Source: Adiantum capillus-veneris | Taxonomy: Eukaryota > Streptophyta > Polypodiopsida > Polypodiales > Pteridaceae | Assembly (NCBI GenBank): GCA_014529385.2 | Contig: CM043964.1 | Coordinates: 3,838,997 to 3,902,996, forward strand | DNA length: 64,000 nt | Reading direction: 5' to 3' | Part shown: positions 1 to 10,841 of the stretch, piece by piece | How positions within the stretch are numbered: the first letter of the stretch is position 1 | Layout: every line of letters starts with the position of its first letter | Made by a program: the position numbers and the translations under genes | The notes under the pieces: model-generated | The model's input: the letters and a program-made list of their open reading frames with translations, nothing else | What the model was told of the DNA's origin: nothing | Database searches by the model: none

Positions 1-1
1 C

Positions 2-1940
2 CCCGTTGAAGAAGGTTGTAAAAGGATGGAGCAAAAATTTGATGGTCATCTTTGGACTAGGCCACATAAAACTAACATGTCCATAAATTGTACAATTAGG
101 CTTAGTTATTTCTTGGGGTCATTAGTTTGTCATAGAGCTCTTTGTCCGTATTATTTGAACAACATCAAGCTCAATGTAACCTTCTTTCATGGTCTCCTAG
201 ACAAGCAAGTCAATAAAGGGCTTCTATGTGAAGACGACAACCTGCATATCACGTCATTACTGCAAAAAAGTTGTTTTCTGTGAGAGTCCTTGTTCTTGCA
301 AAGTGTACTACATTTTCCCCTTAGATCTGAAGCTTCCAAGAATAGTGATTCACGTAGGTCATCACTGGCATGAAGTTCAAGAAGGTATGTCAAGAGCCAC
401 AATAGAGAGAATACGGAAGATGGTTGCAAGTGTCTTGAAGGTGGATAGAAGCAACGGACCAAGAAGAGCTCAGATGATTTTTGCCAAGCAATTATTGGTT
501 GACGCTATTGCATGTTGGTTCATATGAACTAAAAATGGGGGAGTCACAACTTTCAAATATATTGGAAGAAATGATTCCACTAGTTCAGAATCAAAGGTAA
601 AACATTTAACTTTTAGATTTTTTAGTACTATAAGGTTATTTTAATTTTTGACTTGTTTTTGACAGATTTAAGATAATGGTAGCTAATGAGAAAAGACAAC
701 AAGACTTGATTGTTGGGGATGGGTTTGACCACATTATGCTTTTGAAGAAAAAATGTCACTTTTCTTACTTTCATAGAAGTCGTTTCCTTGGGCAAGGTGG
801 GCCAAATGATAAGTGCTACATCTTCAACAAAAAGTCCAAGGTATGGTATAGACCTTGTCAATCGCATGCATCGAGGAGGAAATGGAGATTTGAGTGCTAC
901 TTGGGTACATTTTGATGACACACACAGAATAGATGGATGGGCAACTATATCTGCTCTATCTATGATCCAAGGTAGTCTTTTTGTCTGTTGTAGCATTTTG
1001 TTATTGCACATTTGCAAATTTGTTGTGGCTAAGATTCATTTTTTTTTAGTTTGAAGGGATTGATGAATAAAGCGGTTTGTGACACCAAAGAGGAGGATAC
1101 AGACACACAAGTCTTGTTTTGGAGATCTCTTAATAATGTGTTGGCTCAAGAAGGTTATCCATCAACAGACTTTGTAGGCTTTATGGCCGATGAGGCTGGA
1201 GCAAATTGGCCTGCCGTGCATACAGTTTTCAATGAAGGACCAAATAATGTCATGATTGGAAGGGAAAGTTCATGTCTCTTCCATTGGAAGCAAAGTTTAC
1301 AAAAACATACTAAGAGATATATAGCCAAAGAAAAGTTTAGAGTCCACAAAGACATGTGTGAGACTTGGCGCAATTCAAGGACAATGGGTTTGGCAATGAA
1401 GTAAGAAAAATCAATTAGAAGATGGTGGGCAGATAATGTTACAAGTGAGAATATCAAGTCACTAGAGAAATGGTTCAAGTGGTGGGAGACAAGGATATCT
1501 CACTGGGGTAGCTTACACAATGAAGTACGATTCAATCATGAGCCTCACCACAACCTTCTCTATTTTTTTGTTTCACTGATTCAAAGTTTTTTGTTGGTGG
1601 ATTGCAAATATTTATGAGTCCTTGGGAAAAAGCTCAAATTCCTAGTACCAATTTGTCAGAGACCATTCATGCATCTTGGCTTGCTGGAGAAGGGGGTAGC
1701 AAAAAAATTTCTTTGTATGATGCATGTGTCACTGATGTCATCAATGCTTACATTCAATGCACAAAGCAACATGGATATCTGACAAGTAGATACATAGGGC
1801 TTGGTCCAGATATGCAAACATATCTAGAGAGATCAAGAAATAAAGAAAAAACTCTTAGCCCACTTGTGTTGGCAAGTGCTCTCGAAGGGGCAGTGTGGCA
1901 GGCACACCATTTTATGGGCAACCTTTATTGCATGGAGACA
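2..1940 (+). pseudogene. MULE-type transposase relic with GCM/WRKY-like zinc finger (left copy, 5' end outside window)
   Basis: This is a broken copy of the gene at 61799-64000. Coding blocks are 2-594, about 666-970, 1050-1530 and 1600-1940, with GT-AG introns at the same places and phases as in the right copy (for example donor after 594, acceptor near 665). The first block has a Cys/His array ending in HVGHHWH, like the HxH end of WRKY-GCM1 fingers, which established work links to MULE transposases. The third block has ADEAGANW and SCLFHW, matching the second catalytic Asp and the C/H signature of MULE DDE transposases. WVHFDDTHR carries the candidate first Asp. The fourth block has NLSETIHASW, typical of the C-terminal part. 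Frameshifts lie near 255, 510 and 835, and there is a TAA at 1402. The frame is cut at about 1940 by the next repeat. The transposase assignment is by motif only. Confidence 0.7.
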
Positions 1941-2533
1941 TGGAATTTTTGACTTCGATCAAGTTTCAGAACGTTATCTTCTTCTACGGTGCACTGATAA
2001 TTATATATGCGAGAGGATTTAAACTTGGCACTACTTTAGTCTATATCTTTGTCATCACTGTGCTTGGCAATGCTTTGATCTGAACTTATAATGCTAATTG
2101 ATATGCAATGCAATTGTTTGCAAGGATATACCTTGGGTGAATTATATGCCAAATGTGGTGCTGTACGAAAGCACATAAGGTTTTGAAGAGCTTCATGTCC
2201 GGAATATCGTCTCCTGAGATGCAATGATTGCGAGGAATGCCCAATATGGCTGCGGAAAGGAGCTTTGGGCTATTTTCATCGAGTGCGAAGGGAATGCCTA
2301 TTGAATGTTGTTCTTAACAATGCTTTGCCCGATATGTATACCAAATGTGGTGCCCAAGGGTAGTGGCTGCCCTTCAATGTGAATGAAAAAGGGAAATCAA
2401 AGGCCATGGCAAAGAAGGCAGCGAGAGACAGTGTGGAAGGAAGGAGAAGGGCTCGTAGTGGCTAGAGATGAGCTCAAACGAGCGTGTGGTTGAAGGGGAA
2501 CACGCTGAGTCTCCTCGCGCATATTTTTGGCCA
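1941..2533 (+). repeat. Dispersed repeat with PPR relics, left copy, first part
   Basis: This sequence recurs at 26132-26760 with scattered differences, starting near TGGAATTTTT here and TGAGAATTTTTT there. It resumes at 21283 after the insertion of element A. It breaks the MULE relic at about 1941. The unit could be a long terminal repeat of a degraded element whose internal part is 22144-26131, because copies lie on both sides of that region in the same orientation. I could not find a clean polypurine tract or target duplication, so this is inference. Confidence 0.55.
2096..2365 (+). pseudogene. Pentatricopeptide repeat (PPR) relic
   Basis: Reading across frames gives ELYAKCGAVRK, then FEELHVRNIVS-DAMIA, then NALPDMYTKCGA. 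These are hallmark pieces of two to three plant PPR motifs of the PLS type (compare the general pattern VSWNAMIAGYA and DMYAKCG). Frameshifts and stops (for example near 2188 and 2312) prevent translation. It has the same relic structure as 26290-26545, so the PPR piece was spread as part of the repeat and did not decay here independently. No RNA-editing domain is present. Confidence 0.6.
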
Positions 2534-2686
2534 TGACGAGAGCAAAGCAACACCCGATCCTCGACGGCCTCTAAAACGCCAGGAGCGGATGGCACGCCTC
2601 GAGCCGGTCACGGTAAAGTGAAAGGGGGGCACCACCTAGCTTTGAGCGGCTAGGACGCAGACAATGGTGATGTGAACACCGCAAAC

Positions 2687-2769
<83 letters not shown>

Positions 2770-5185
2770 TTGACAAATGATGAAACCCTCGGGGGTGTGA
2801 GGGAGAATTATTTCTTAAAATATTTACAATGACCTTCCTTCCGTCGAGGTGGCACACCGTGGTGATAGAGAGATAGGGAGAAGAGACAGTGAACCTACTT
2901 GGTGCGTTCTCTAAAGACGACGCGATGATTGTGAAACTTGCTACCAAGAACGTGTATGTGTGTGTGCATTGACCATTGGAGTCGAGAGGTGGACGTAGAT
3001 TCCTTCACATGGTGCAATTCCCACAACAAACCATCACACAAGTCCCCTCCCGTAGTGCCAACAGTGTCAGTTCTTCCCACTAAAACTCTACCAAGTGCTG
3101 ACCTCTCATGAACTGCCCCCCCCGATAGTGACCTCTTAGTGCCCTTTTATAGGTGTTGGCTGCTTGGATTAGGGTACTCCCGACTTGATTAGGGTAAGCT
3201 AATTGGGGAGACAAAGCAAGGTGGTAGGCCCAGTGTGGTTGACCCTTGCTTTGTCTTGGGAGTTATTAAATATGAAAATCTCTAGGTGGGCCTTTGTGAC
3301 CATCACCTAGAGAGAGGCAAATTACAAATTGGGAATTTACAAGGCTTGGGTGAAAACTAAAAAAATGATGATGATAACCTATGGTTTACTGAAAATGGTG
3401 TTGTGGTTGCGTGATGCCGGTGAATGGTGGTTTGCCGGTGTGTTGGTGTAGCGCGTACGTCTTTTTGGGGTCGGCCGGGGCATGGCTTCGGCGCCTTTGT
3501 TCTTTCTGTTTTTGGCAGCGCGTGCTTTGGCTTCCTCCTTCTTTTTCGTTGTCGTTGTAGTCGTAGAATTCTTTTGGTTTTTTGTACTTTATGTGTGGTG
3601 CGTATATGCATGTTGTGTATGTATGGGTGTGTGAGTGTATTTGTATATGTATGTGTGAGTGTATTCGTATATGTATGTGTGTGCCCAAGCGTGTGTGGGA
3701 GCGGGGGTAATATTATGTATATATATAAATATATATATTTTATTTTTGTTGTTTTTTTTTCTGTTTGGCGACGCAGAGGCGGGTGTGTGTGTGGTGTGTG
3801 TGTGTGAATGAGTGTGTGTGTGTGTGTGTGTGTGTGTTTGTGTGAGAGCGCCCACGAGGGCCTGTGTGTGTGTGTGATAGAGAGAGAGTGCGTGTCATCT
3901 GCTTACGGTGCCTGTACAGGCTTAAGAACGAAACAGAGAGAGAGATATGGGGTCGGCCGGTTCTGTGTTGTAGAGCGCGAGAGGGAGAGGGAGACGGGGT
4001 GAGGTGGTGAGGTAGAGGGTGTGTGTGTGTGTGTGTGTGTGGATAAGAGAGAGAGCACAGAGGCAGGGGTGTGTGTCTGCAGACGAGCACCGGGAGAGAG
4101 GGAGAGGGGTGGAGAGAGAGAGGGGTGGTGGTGTGTGTTGCTCCAAGCGCCCGCGAGGGCAGGGGCTAGGGTGCGTGCGTGAGAGGGAGAAGGCGGGGCC
4201 GCCTGCTGCCGAAACTCGAAAGGGGGGGGGGGGGGATGGGGCATAGTCAACGGGAGACAAAGAGGGAGGGAGGGGGTGAGTTAAGAGAATGGGGGGGGGG
4301 GGGTCCCACCATGGGAGTAAGAGAGAGGGAGAGCAAGGGGTGAGGTGGCGAGGTGATAAGGGAGGGAGGAGGGTAGAGAATAGAGAGAGAGAGTGAGAGA
4401 GATAGAGGGAGGAGAGTGTGGCTTGCCCTAAGGCCCGCGGAGCCGCTCCTAAAGGAGAGAATGAGAGAGAGCTAGAGCTAGAGCTAGGTGGGGGGGGGGG
4501 GGGGGGGGGGGTGGGGGGGGGAATATTAGGCCAGTGGTCCACCAGGAAGAAAACAGGGGGGGTAATAGTAAAGTCGAAAGCAGTGTGGACGAAGAGGGGG
4601 GGGGGGGGGGGGGGGGGGGGGGTTGGGGGGGGGGCGGGTGGGGGTACAGCGGGGAGAGGGAGGGGTAAGAGGAGAAGGAGAGTAGAGGGGAATCTGGGGC
4701 GGGGGGGGATAGTAGAGAAGCGGGCCCTCCGGGGCTGGGTTGTGGACAAGCAGAGAGAGAGAGAGGGAGAATATTGGAAAGAGAGAGATTGGGATAAAAG
4801 ATCTGTGGCTGGCGGCTGTGCCTTAACGGGGGCGGGGGTGGCGGCCCACCATAGGGTGTGACAGAGGCACCAATGCGCCTATCGGGATGGTTGATGCATG
4901 GCAGAGTAGGAGAGAGAGAGAGATATTTGCGGAGTCGGGAAAAGAGTGAGAGATAGGGTGTTCGATCTTCTTCTGGCGATAAAGGGAGAGATTTGTGGCC
5001 AAACTGGCGGCGCCGCCGCCTAGAGTTGGTAACCTTAAGAGGGGGGGGGGGTATAGGTGATGGTGAAAGGTAAAGAGCATTTCTTTTTGTTTTTTTTTTT
5101 TGTTTTTTTTTTCTTCTTTTGGTAACAAGCCTACCCTTCCTTAGGGTGTGGTTCTCACGGTCACGGTTTTGAAAATTGACCATCA
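2534..5185 (-). repeat. 3' LTR of element A
   Basis: The LTR is 2652 bp. The block from 2768 on recurs at 19252-21282, and the first part at 8601-8694 plus 14508-14602. The first 150 bp is the reverse complement of the end of the element C LTR (around 47870-47975). It contains an AC tract at 2689-2767, GT-rich DNA at 3590-3870, GA-rich DNA and several pure G runs (around 4216, 4290, 4489-4520 and 4594-4623) that are longer than in the other LTR copy. The many long Val/Cys-, Pro- or Ser/Leu-rich open frames here are products of low-complexity DNA and not genes. Confidence 0.75.
2689..2767. repeat. (AC)n microsatellite
   Basis: This is an uninterrupted AC tract of about 79 bp inside the element A 3' LTR. 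In the other LTR the same point (between CGCAAACTTACAC and GATTGACAAATGATG) holds a short AC tract, a GA tract, the whole LINE and another GA tract. It therefore marks the LINE-free state of that site. Confidence 0.95.
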
Positions 5186-5983
5186 TTAGCCCTCCCATCT
5201 GGCTAGAGTGATTCATGCTCTAGCCGTGACTCCGATTCTTCTTCTGCTGAGTTGTAGAAGCCGATATCGAGTTGCCTTCTGAACTAGCCATTCCATTTGG
5301 CCATTGGTGAGAGTTCTAGGATATTCATGAATCTGCAATAGGTCTGGGTGATAGCCTGTTCCTTGGAATAGTGTCGGTTGATTAGACGGGAAGCCCATGG
5401 CTTCTAGGACTTTGTGCCAGTGTCCTCTTGGATCCCAAGTGAAAAATAGGATCATTATTTGCAGTGTCCGAATAATAAAATTTGCATGCCAAATAGGACC
5501 AAATTTGTAACCACCAGTAGAGCGAGAGGGGAAATGAGCATCTTGGCTCTTGCAAAGAGAGAACTGAAAATTATGATTCCCAAGAGTGTGCCAAGAATCC
5601 ACCATATATGGCCGCCTTGTTGGTGTGGCGTGCTGCAGTTGTCTTCAGAATCTTGCTTACTGCTATGATTGAAAAAACCTGCAAGCATATCATGTATCAT
5701 GCTTCTTTTGGGTGTGCTCAAACATGTCAGCTGTCTTTTTCTGATGCTGATAGTAGTAAGCCACCTACCTTGCGGCTTAAATACCAGCGTAACCCACTTA
5801 TCTCTCTCCATAGAGAGGATACACTGTTTTTATAAAATTTTTTAATTGCACCAAAAATGGGAATGAGGCCTTCATTCTTGCTCACCTTATCAGCCTTTTG
5901 TCTATCCATTTTCTCCTTAACTCTTATCTCCAATGATGATCTTACCTCTATATTGTTATAGCAGCTAACCATAGCCATAGGTC
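5186..5983 (-). pseudogene. Element A: polypurine tract and pol remnant
   Basis: Right next to the 3' LTR is the reverse complement of GGGAGGGCTAA, identical to the start-adjacent tract of element C's 3' LTR. Inward, 5605-5213 reads a peptide ending TNGQMEWLVQKATRYRLL. It aligns with TKGQKQWLTRKATRYRLIND in element C, just before its integrase. Nothing else of reverse transcriptase or integrase is left, and 5606-5983 shows only stop-rich sequence. The region reflects a large internal deletion or replacement. Confidence 0.55.
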
Positions 5984-7534
5984 TCATGCATCCCATGCAA
6001 ACACAATGCTGTGTTGTGGAGGAGTCTGGAACATTCTTAAAAGGTTGGCAACATATTGATCATCAAACTTAATCTGAACATCCTTACATAAGCTGGAGGC
6101 ATTACCAATCTCCAAATTTATAACACCTTTCAGGTGGTCCATGCTGGTGCATAGGCTTTTGTTTTCAAAGCCCTCCTCTTTTCTTGATATATTGTCCATC
6201 TTCTGCAAAGCCTTGCTAGCAGGCTGGTCTTCCTCTTCTCTTGTATCTTCCATGCTCTTTGCAATCCTCTTACTCTGATGAGGCCTGAACAACACCCTAC
6301 ACCTTATTACCTTTACTGCCCAATGCTGTCGACTGATCGCTTTGGTGCCTATTTCATCCAGGGTTAAAGATGTACTCACATTTTAAACACAATTTTCTTG
6401 ACTTACCTCCCCCACTGGGGTATCATCTTTTGATTCTTTAACCTCTTGTTCCACTGCTTCAGTCCTTTGAACAAACTTCTCGCTTGATCTTTCTTTTGTT
6501 ACCTTCATCTTGACCTCTTCTGCAAGACCAATGATACTTGGTGTGCTGGTACCAATTGGCGGTGGGCGTAAGACGAGTGTAAGTGGTGATTGTGGTGGTG
6601 GTTGCATCGACAGCTGTAGGAATTGAACTGGTGGGGCTAGCTATGGTTGCACGACTGGTGGTGGGACTTGAACATGTGAGATTGGTTGCTTGGGTGGTGG
6701 TGGTCTTGCCCTTGGCGGAGAGATCTGATTCTGTCTCCCCCCTCTATTGAAATTATGCCTCCTTGGGTGTGGGTAGTAGTACATACCATGGTACTCTTGG
6801 TTCTCCTTTTGTTGTCCTCTTCCTTGTTCTAGATTTCTGACAAGTGCATGCCCTTGCTGCACCAAATGCACAGATAAACTCTCTAGTTGGGTAGTGATGC
6901 GACTCAACAGGTTTTGCTGCTCCTCTGATGCCTCTTGCGGTTGGGCTCTATGATTGGTTGTTGCAGTCACTAGGGTTGGTCGGACCGAGCTTGTTTCCTC
7001 TGACTCGTTTACTCTTGCTTGCATGCGCAGCTTCTTGTCTTTAAGGTGGGCTACTTCTACTGCCAACTCATATGTTGTAGGAAACCTTCCCTTTATCTTC
7101 TCTCTAAGCGGCGACCACAGGCTAGCAATGAAACGGTCCTTCTTTAGGAAATTAGGCGCTCCTTCGCCTTCCTCCAGTGAGGCAACCCATATCTCCCATA
7201 AGTCCACAAATTTGGACTCGTAGGTGGCATACTCTAGCAGATTCCCCTGCTTCAATTCCATCAGTAGTTGCCATAGCTTCTCAGAGGTTGTGCCCCCACC
7301 AAACCTCTTTACAAAGGCAGCCCTTAACACATCCCATGCATTCTTGGTAGCCTGGGGTAATGCATTATACCAGGACTTGGCCTCTACCTTCATCAGTAGA
7401 GGAAAAATTCGAAGTTGTAAAGCATCATCATCTTTGTTGGAAACGACACAAGCAATGTTGAAATCATCCAAAAAGTCGGTGGTGAGATCTTCTTCCTTCT
7501 TTCCACTGAACGTGGGGAAAGAAACACTTGCCAT
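5984..7534 (-). pseudogene. Element A gag
   Basis: The ATG at 7534 starts MASVSFPTFSGKKEEDL, matching the gag start of element C (48834). The open frame runs to 6641 (297 codons) and continues in related frames to 6383 and 5984. It contains the retrotransposon gag core (WYNALPQATKNAWDVLRAAF, then LLEYATYESKFVDLWE). The region that holds a CCHC knuckle in element C is deleted here: EYH is followed directly by GMYYYPHP, and a key Cys is Tyr. The protein would form particles in the cytoplasm but lacks this nucleic-acid-binding knuckle. The downstream part is Glu/Lys-rich and degraded. Between 7555 and 7954 no ORF is supported. Confidence 0.7.
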
Positions 7535-8279
7535 GGTAGTGACTTAGGGAATTACAAACTTTTTTTTTATAATACTAACAATAGTAGCAGCTCATAGCGG
7601 CTTTTTACAGAGTTGAATGGATAGATTAAAACAAGATAGAGAATGGATCACAAAGCTAGAACAAAATAAAGATACTTACATCAAACGAGTGGTAGTAGTC
7701 CAAGAGAGTCAAGATGATGGGACGTGGAGATCTCAGGATTTCATCAAGCATCTCGGCTCCGAATAAGAAAACAATCTTTTGCTGGTAGAATATCTTCCTA
7801 TCAGTATACACGTTTACATGCATGTGTTGCATGAAACGGAAAGGAAATACTTATGCCCTATTGTTATTATCCATGTCAGGTGTAGGGCAAGGATCATGAC
7901 CACTAGGGTTGCGTACCTCAGGTGTTGACGAGGTGACACCTTCACCACATGCTTCTACCTCTTGTAGTAGGCCGCACAATCCTCCACATTAGGTTCAAAA
8001 CAGACAGGGTGAGAAGAGTCTACCTCAATTGGCTTTCCATTCTGCATGTGGCAACGGTGCTTGGGTGTTAGAACTTCATTTGAACTCTCCAGGCCTAGAG
8101 AGAGTGTAGGCCCACTTGCGTCCACCAAATGCTTCAGGCTTTCGGACTTAGAATTTGTGGTTGATGTAGTTGACGACTCCTCTTGAAGCATTAGAGGGAA
8201 AACACTTGGTGCTACAGAAAATCTGACTCTCGTGAGAGTGCCGCAGTTTTTTTCAAAAGCAAAACTCAACATTATTTCT

Positions 8280-8525
8280 TCACTTCGTTTGTCGGCACTC
8301 ATTGACAGAATGCTGTGGTTGACAGCAGTGATGACACTTCATAGGCCTCCCACTTGATGCTCTCAATTTGTGGTTAGAACGAGCAACACGAGATGGGGAT
8401 CTTACCTCTTGAATACTCACGACACTACAGCCTGGCAGTAGTACTTCAATGAAGGCGGCTAGTGCCTCCTTAGTCTCCTCCTCTTCCGTCCTCCAGTTAT
8501 AGAATTCCTTCAGCCATTCGTCCAT
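8280..8525 (-). CDS. Element A leader ORF with zinc knuckle
   Basis: An 81-codon ORF starts MDEWLKEFYNWRTEEEE, shortly after the primer-binding site. Element C has the related MDEWLAGFANWTTEEEE at 48049, so this upstream ORF is conserved between two divergent elements. Tat/Ogre-type Ty3 elements are known to carry an extra ORF before gag. The C-terminal end has CHHCCQPQHSVNEC, a CX2CX4HX4C pattern. An overlapping frame (8302-7955, Ser/Thr-rich, ending near DCAAYYKR) may be its frameshifted continuation. Function unknown. Confidence 0.55.
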   Translation of the reverse strand: MDEWLKEFYNWRTEEEETKEALAAFIEVLLPGCSVVSIQEVRSPSRVARSNHKLRASSGRPMKCHHCCQPQHSVNECRQTK

Positions 8526-8586
8526 GATTGATGGTGTTCGTCACTTTCAGCATTGTAAACTGAAGGTTTCTTAGAGGCTCTCCTCA

Positions 8587-8598
8587 GTGGGGGAACCA
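8587..8598 (-). other. Primer-binding site of element A
   Basis: On the minus strand TGGTTCCCCCAC follows the LTR end after two T residues. Elements C (TGGTGCCCCCAC at 47978) and D (30359) have nearly the same site, so all three belong to one primer class. I did not identify the matching tRNA. Confidence 0.6.
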
Positions 8599-8600
8599 AA

Positions 8601-8694
8601 TGACGGGAGAAAAGCGACACCCGACCCTGACGGACTCTAAAATGCGAGGAGCCAATGGCACGCCTCGAGCCAGTCATGGTAAAGCGAACGGGGG
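8601..8694 (-). repeat. 5' LTR of element A, part 1
   Basis: It begins TGACGGG next to the primer-binding site and matches 2534-2630. It is cut by chromovirus B at 8695 and resumes at 14508. Confidence 0.75.
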
Positions 8695-8824
8695 TGTCAG
8701 GCCAAGGGCCAACCAAGGGGTCACGGACTGAGCCAAGGGCCGGCTGCCAGTGGGAAGGGGTCCGAAAGTGGCTAGGAGCCTATTAAAGGGAGGTTGGGCG
8801 GATGGACCGGGACCTGGCAGTCCA
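8695..8824 (+). repeat. 5' LTR of element B
   Basis: 130 bp, TGTCAGGCC...GGCAGTCCA. The 3' copy at 14378-14507 differs at only a few positions, such as GACTGAGCC against GACTCGGCC, so the insertion is fairly young. The LTR is very short for a chromovirus and no TATA box is obvious. Confidence 0.9.
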
Positions 8825-8825
8825 T

Positions 8826-8838
8826 TGGTATCAGAGCT
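8826..8838 (+). other. Primer-binding site of element B
   Basis: TTGGTATCAGAGC directly follows the 5' LTR. This is the classic plant retrotransposon site complementary to the 3' end of initiator tRNA-Met. Confidence 0.9.
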
Positions 8839-9578
8839 AAAGATAGAACTTAGGCACGTCTTGCTTTTTTGGGGATGCATGTTGCATGCAACAAAAAATT
8901 GAGGAGGAAGAAGAAGGTCGGGCTGAGTGCGTGCAGAATCTCTAAGTCGAGGACGAGGCGTGTTTCGACCTGCACCAAATTGGCTGGGGTTAGGCTCAGT
9001 TGGAGCGCAAGGCAAAAGCATGGACTTTTCGTGCTTGGCCCGCCCTCAAAGAACTGCTGCATAGCGAGCTCCATCATCATCTTTGCCATGCGCTAGTCGA
9101 CGGCTCTGTTGCAGAGAATTTTTGACAATTTTTTTTAAAAAAAAAGCCCTAGCCACACTTAGTGGCCTTGCCAAAGGGAGGCTCCCACGCAGTTGGGGTG
9201 AAAAGCATCGGAAAACCTCAACTACGTTCTCTTTGATACTTTCTTCGGCTCTCCGTTTTGCTTGGTACAATCAAGCACCATTATTCTTGCTTCGTGCAAA
9301 TTCAGCAGTCTGAAAATTGCTGCAGCTTGGCATTTGAAGCTTTGACAAACTGCAATTTGGTCACCCAGTTTCAACCGATTTGGTGGTTGCATACGATGCA
9401 AGCCGCATCGGACGCGCCTGCAAATTAAGCTACTCTTCGTTTTGGATTGAAGTTCGCTTTCGAATTCAACGTTATTTCCCATCAAAGGTGTAATTCTACG
9501 GTTAATTATCACAACCTGCTACGAGCTCGTTGGAATTCAGGTATTCTCCTCTCGTTTCTCGCACAGTACGTCCACAGC

Positions 9579-10838
9579 ATGGATTCGGACATAGATATGC
9601 ATCATGCATTTGATTTTGAGCAGTCTGCACACGTTTCGTCTGTCGATGCCATGCGGACGGTTCCTCTCACGGAGGATAATCGTGCCACAACGGCGACAGA
9701 CGATGCGTATGAGTTGCTGGACATGTAAGATTTCCGTGCATTGCAAACACGCATGGCTGTGCTTGAAACGAATTTTGCACAATTAAATCAGAATGTCACA
9801 GCATTATCCGATTTGATTAGGTTGCATATGCGGCAGCAGGCCACGGGTCCTGCTGGTCAGTAAAATCAGGAGCACGGCTCCACACCAGGCCAAGGGCCGG
9901 GTGCCGGGCAAGGCCGTCCTCCGGGACCGCTGCACTCTCTGACCCAAAAAGAGGTGGACGATTTGTTGAAAAATACAAAGCCACCAATTTTTCGGGGAGA
10001 AGAGCGTGAGCGAAACAAGGACACCGTGAATATTTTTCTCAGCAAGTGGGATGGTATTCATGACCTTCGACGTACCCCGGATGCAGCCAAGGCGCTGCAG
10101 ACAAGTCTGACTTTGGACGGCAAGGCCTACAAATGGTGGATGTCTCTCAAGGAGAAGGGCATCCTACCACAGACTTGGGTAGCTTTTGAGACTGTCTTCA
10201 GGAAGGAATTTCTACCTACTAATGAGAAGGATAGAAATTGGACCTCCTGGGATGAATGTTCTATGCGCCAGCATAAAACATTATTGGAATATATTTCCCA
10301 TTATCGGGATGTGATCCTCAAGCTGGAAGGGATGGACACCTTTCAACAGGTACGTGGGTTCATCCGTGGGTTAAAACCCGAGCTTAAGAAGCACGTTAAA
10401 ACCCAGGATCCACAAACACTTGAGGACGCAATAGTGCAAGCTCACATCCATGATGATCCTGATGATCGGGCATTGCATAGTTCGCATGTGCATGACACTA
10501 CACCTGTTTCAAGACATCCACAACATGTGCATCATAAAAGAAAATTTGCATCTGCTGCATCAGAGAACTCCAAAAAGCCCAAGGGGTCACGAGGTCCTCT
10601 CTCAACGGAAGAGTTTGAGAAAGCCAAAAAAGAAAAGTTGTGCTTTAAATGTTTGGGAACTGGACATAGCAAAAAGGATTGTCCCAAGGGGAAATCTGCT
10701 GCTCAAGACAAGGGGAAGGAAAAAGCAGTGCACATGGTGCAACTTTTACCTCTTGAATCCTCTTCCCAGTTTGCTAATGTGGAAGTAACACACACCAAGG
10801 CAGTGCATGAGTGCTGTATCACGGCCTCCATGTGGCAG
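9579..10838 (+). pseudogene. gag: Element B gag
   Basis: The ATG at 9579 opens MDSDIDMHHAFDFEQ. In-frame TAA codons at 9726 and 9861 (both explicable as CAA to TAA) break the N-terminal part. From 9864 the frame is open to the TAG at 10839. The core has KWWMSLKEKGILPQTWVAFE, typical of retrotransposon gag, and a CCHC knuckle CFKCLGTGHSKKDC near 10641-10682. The product would package element RNA. 8839-9578 is untranslated leader without a convincing gene. Confidence 0.85.
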
Positions 10839-10841
10839 TAG

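Noticed and set aside
3357-4749. Several long open frames rich in Thr/His, Pro, Ser/Leu or Gly
   Set aside because: They are translations of GT, GA and G-run low-complexity DNA in an LTR; overlapping frames on both strands are open, there is no codon structure, and the frames are not kept in the second LTR copy.
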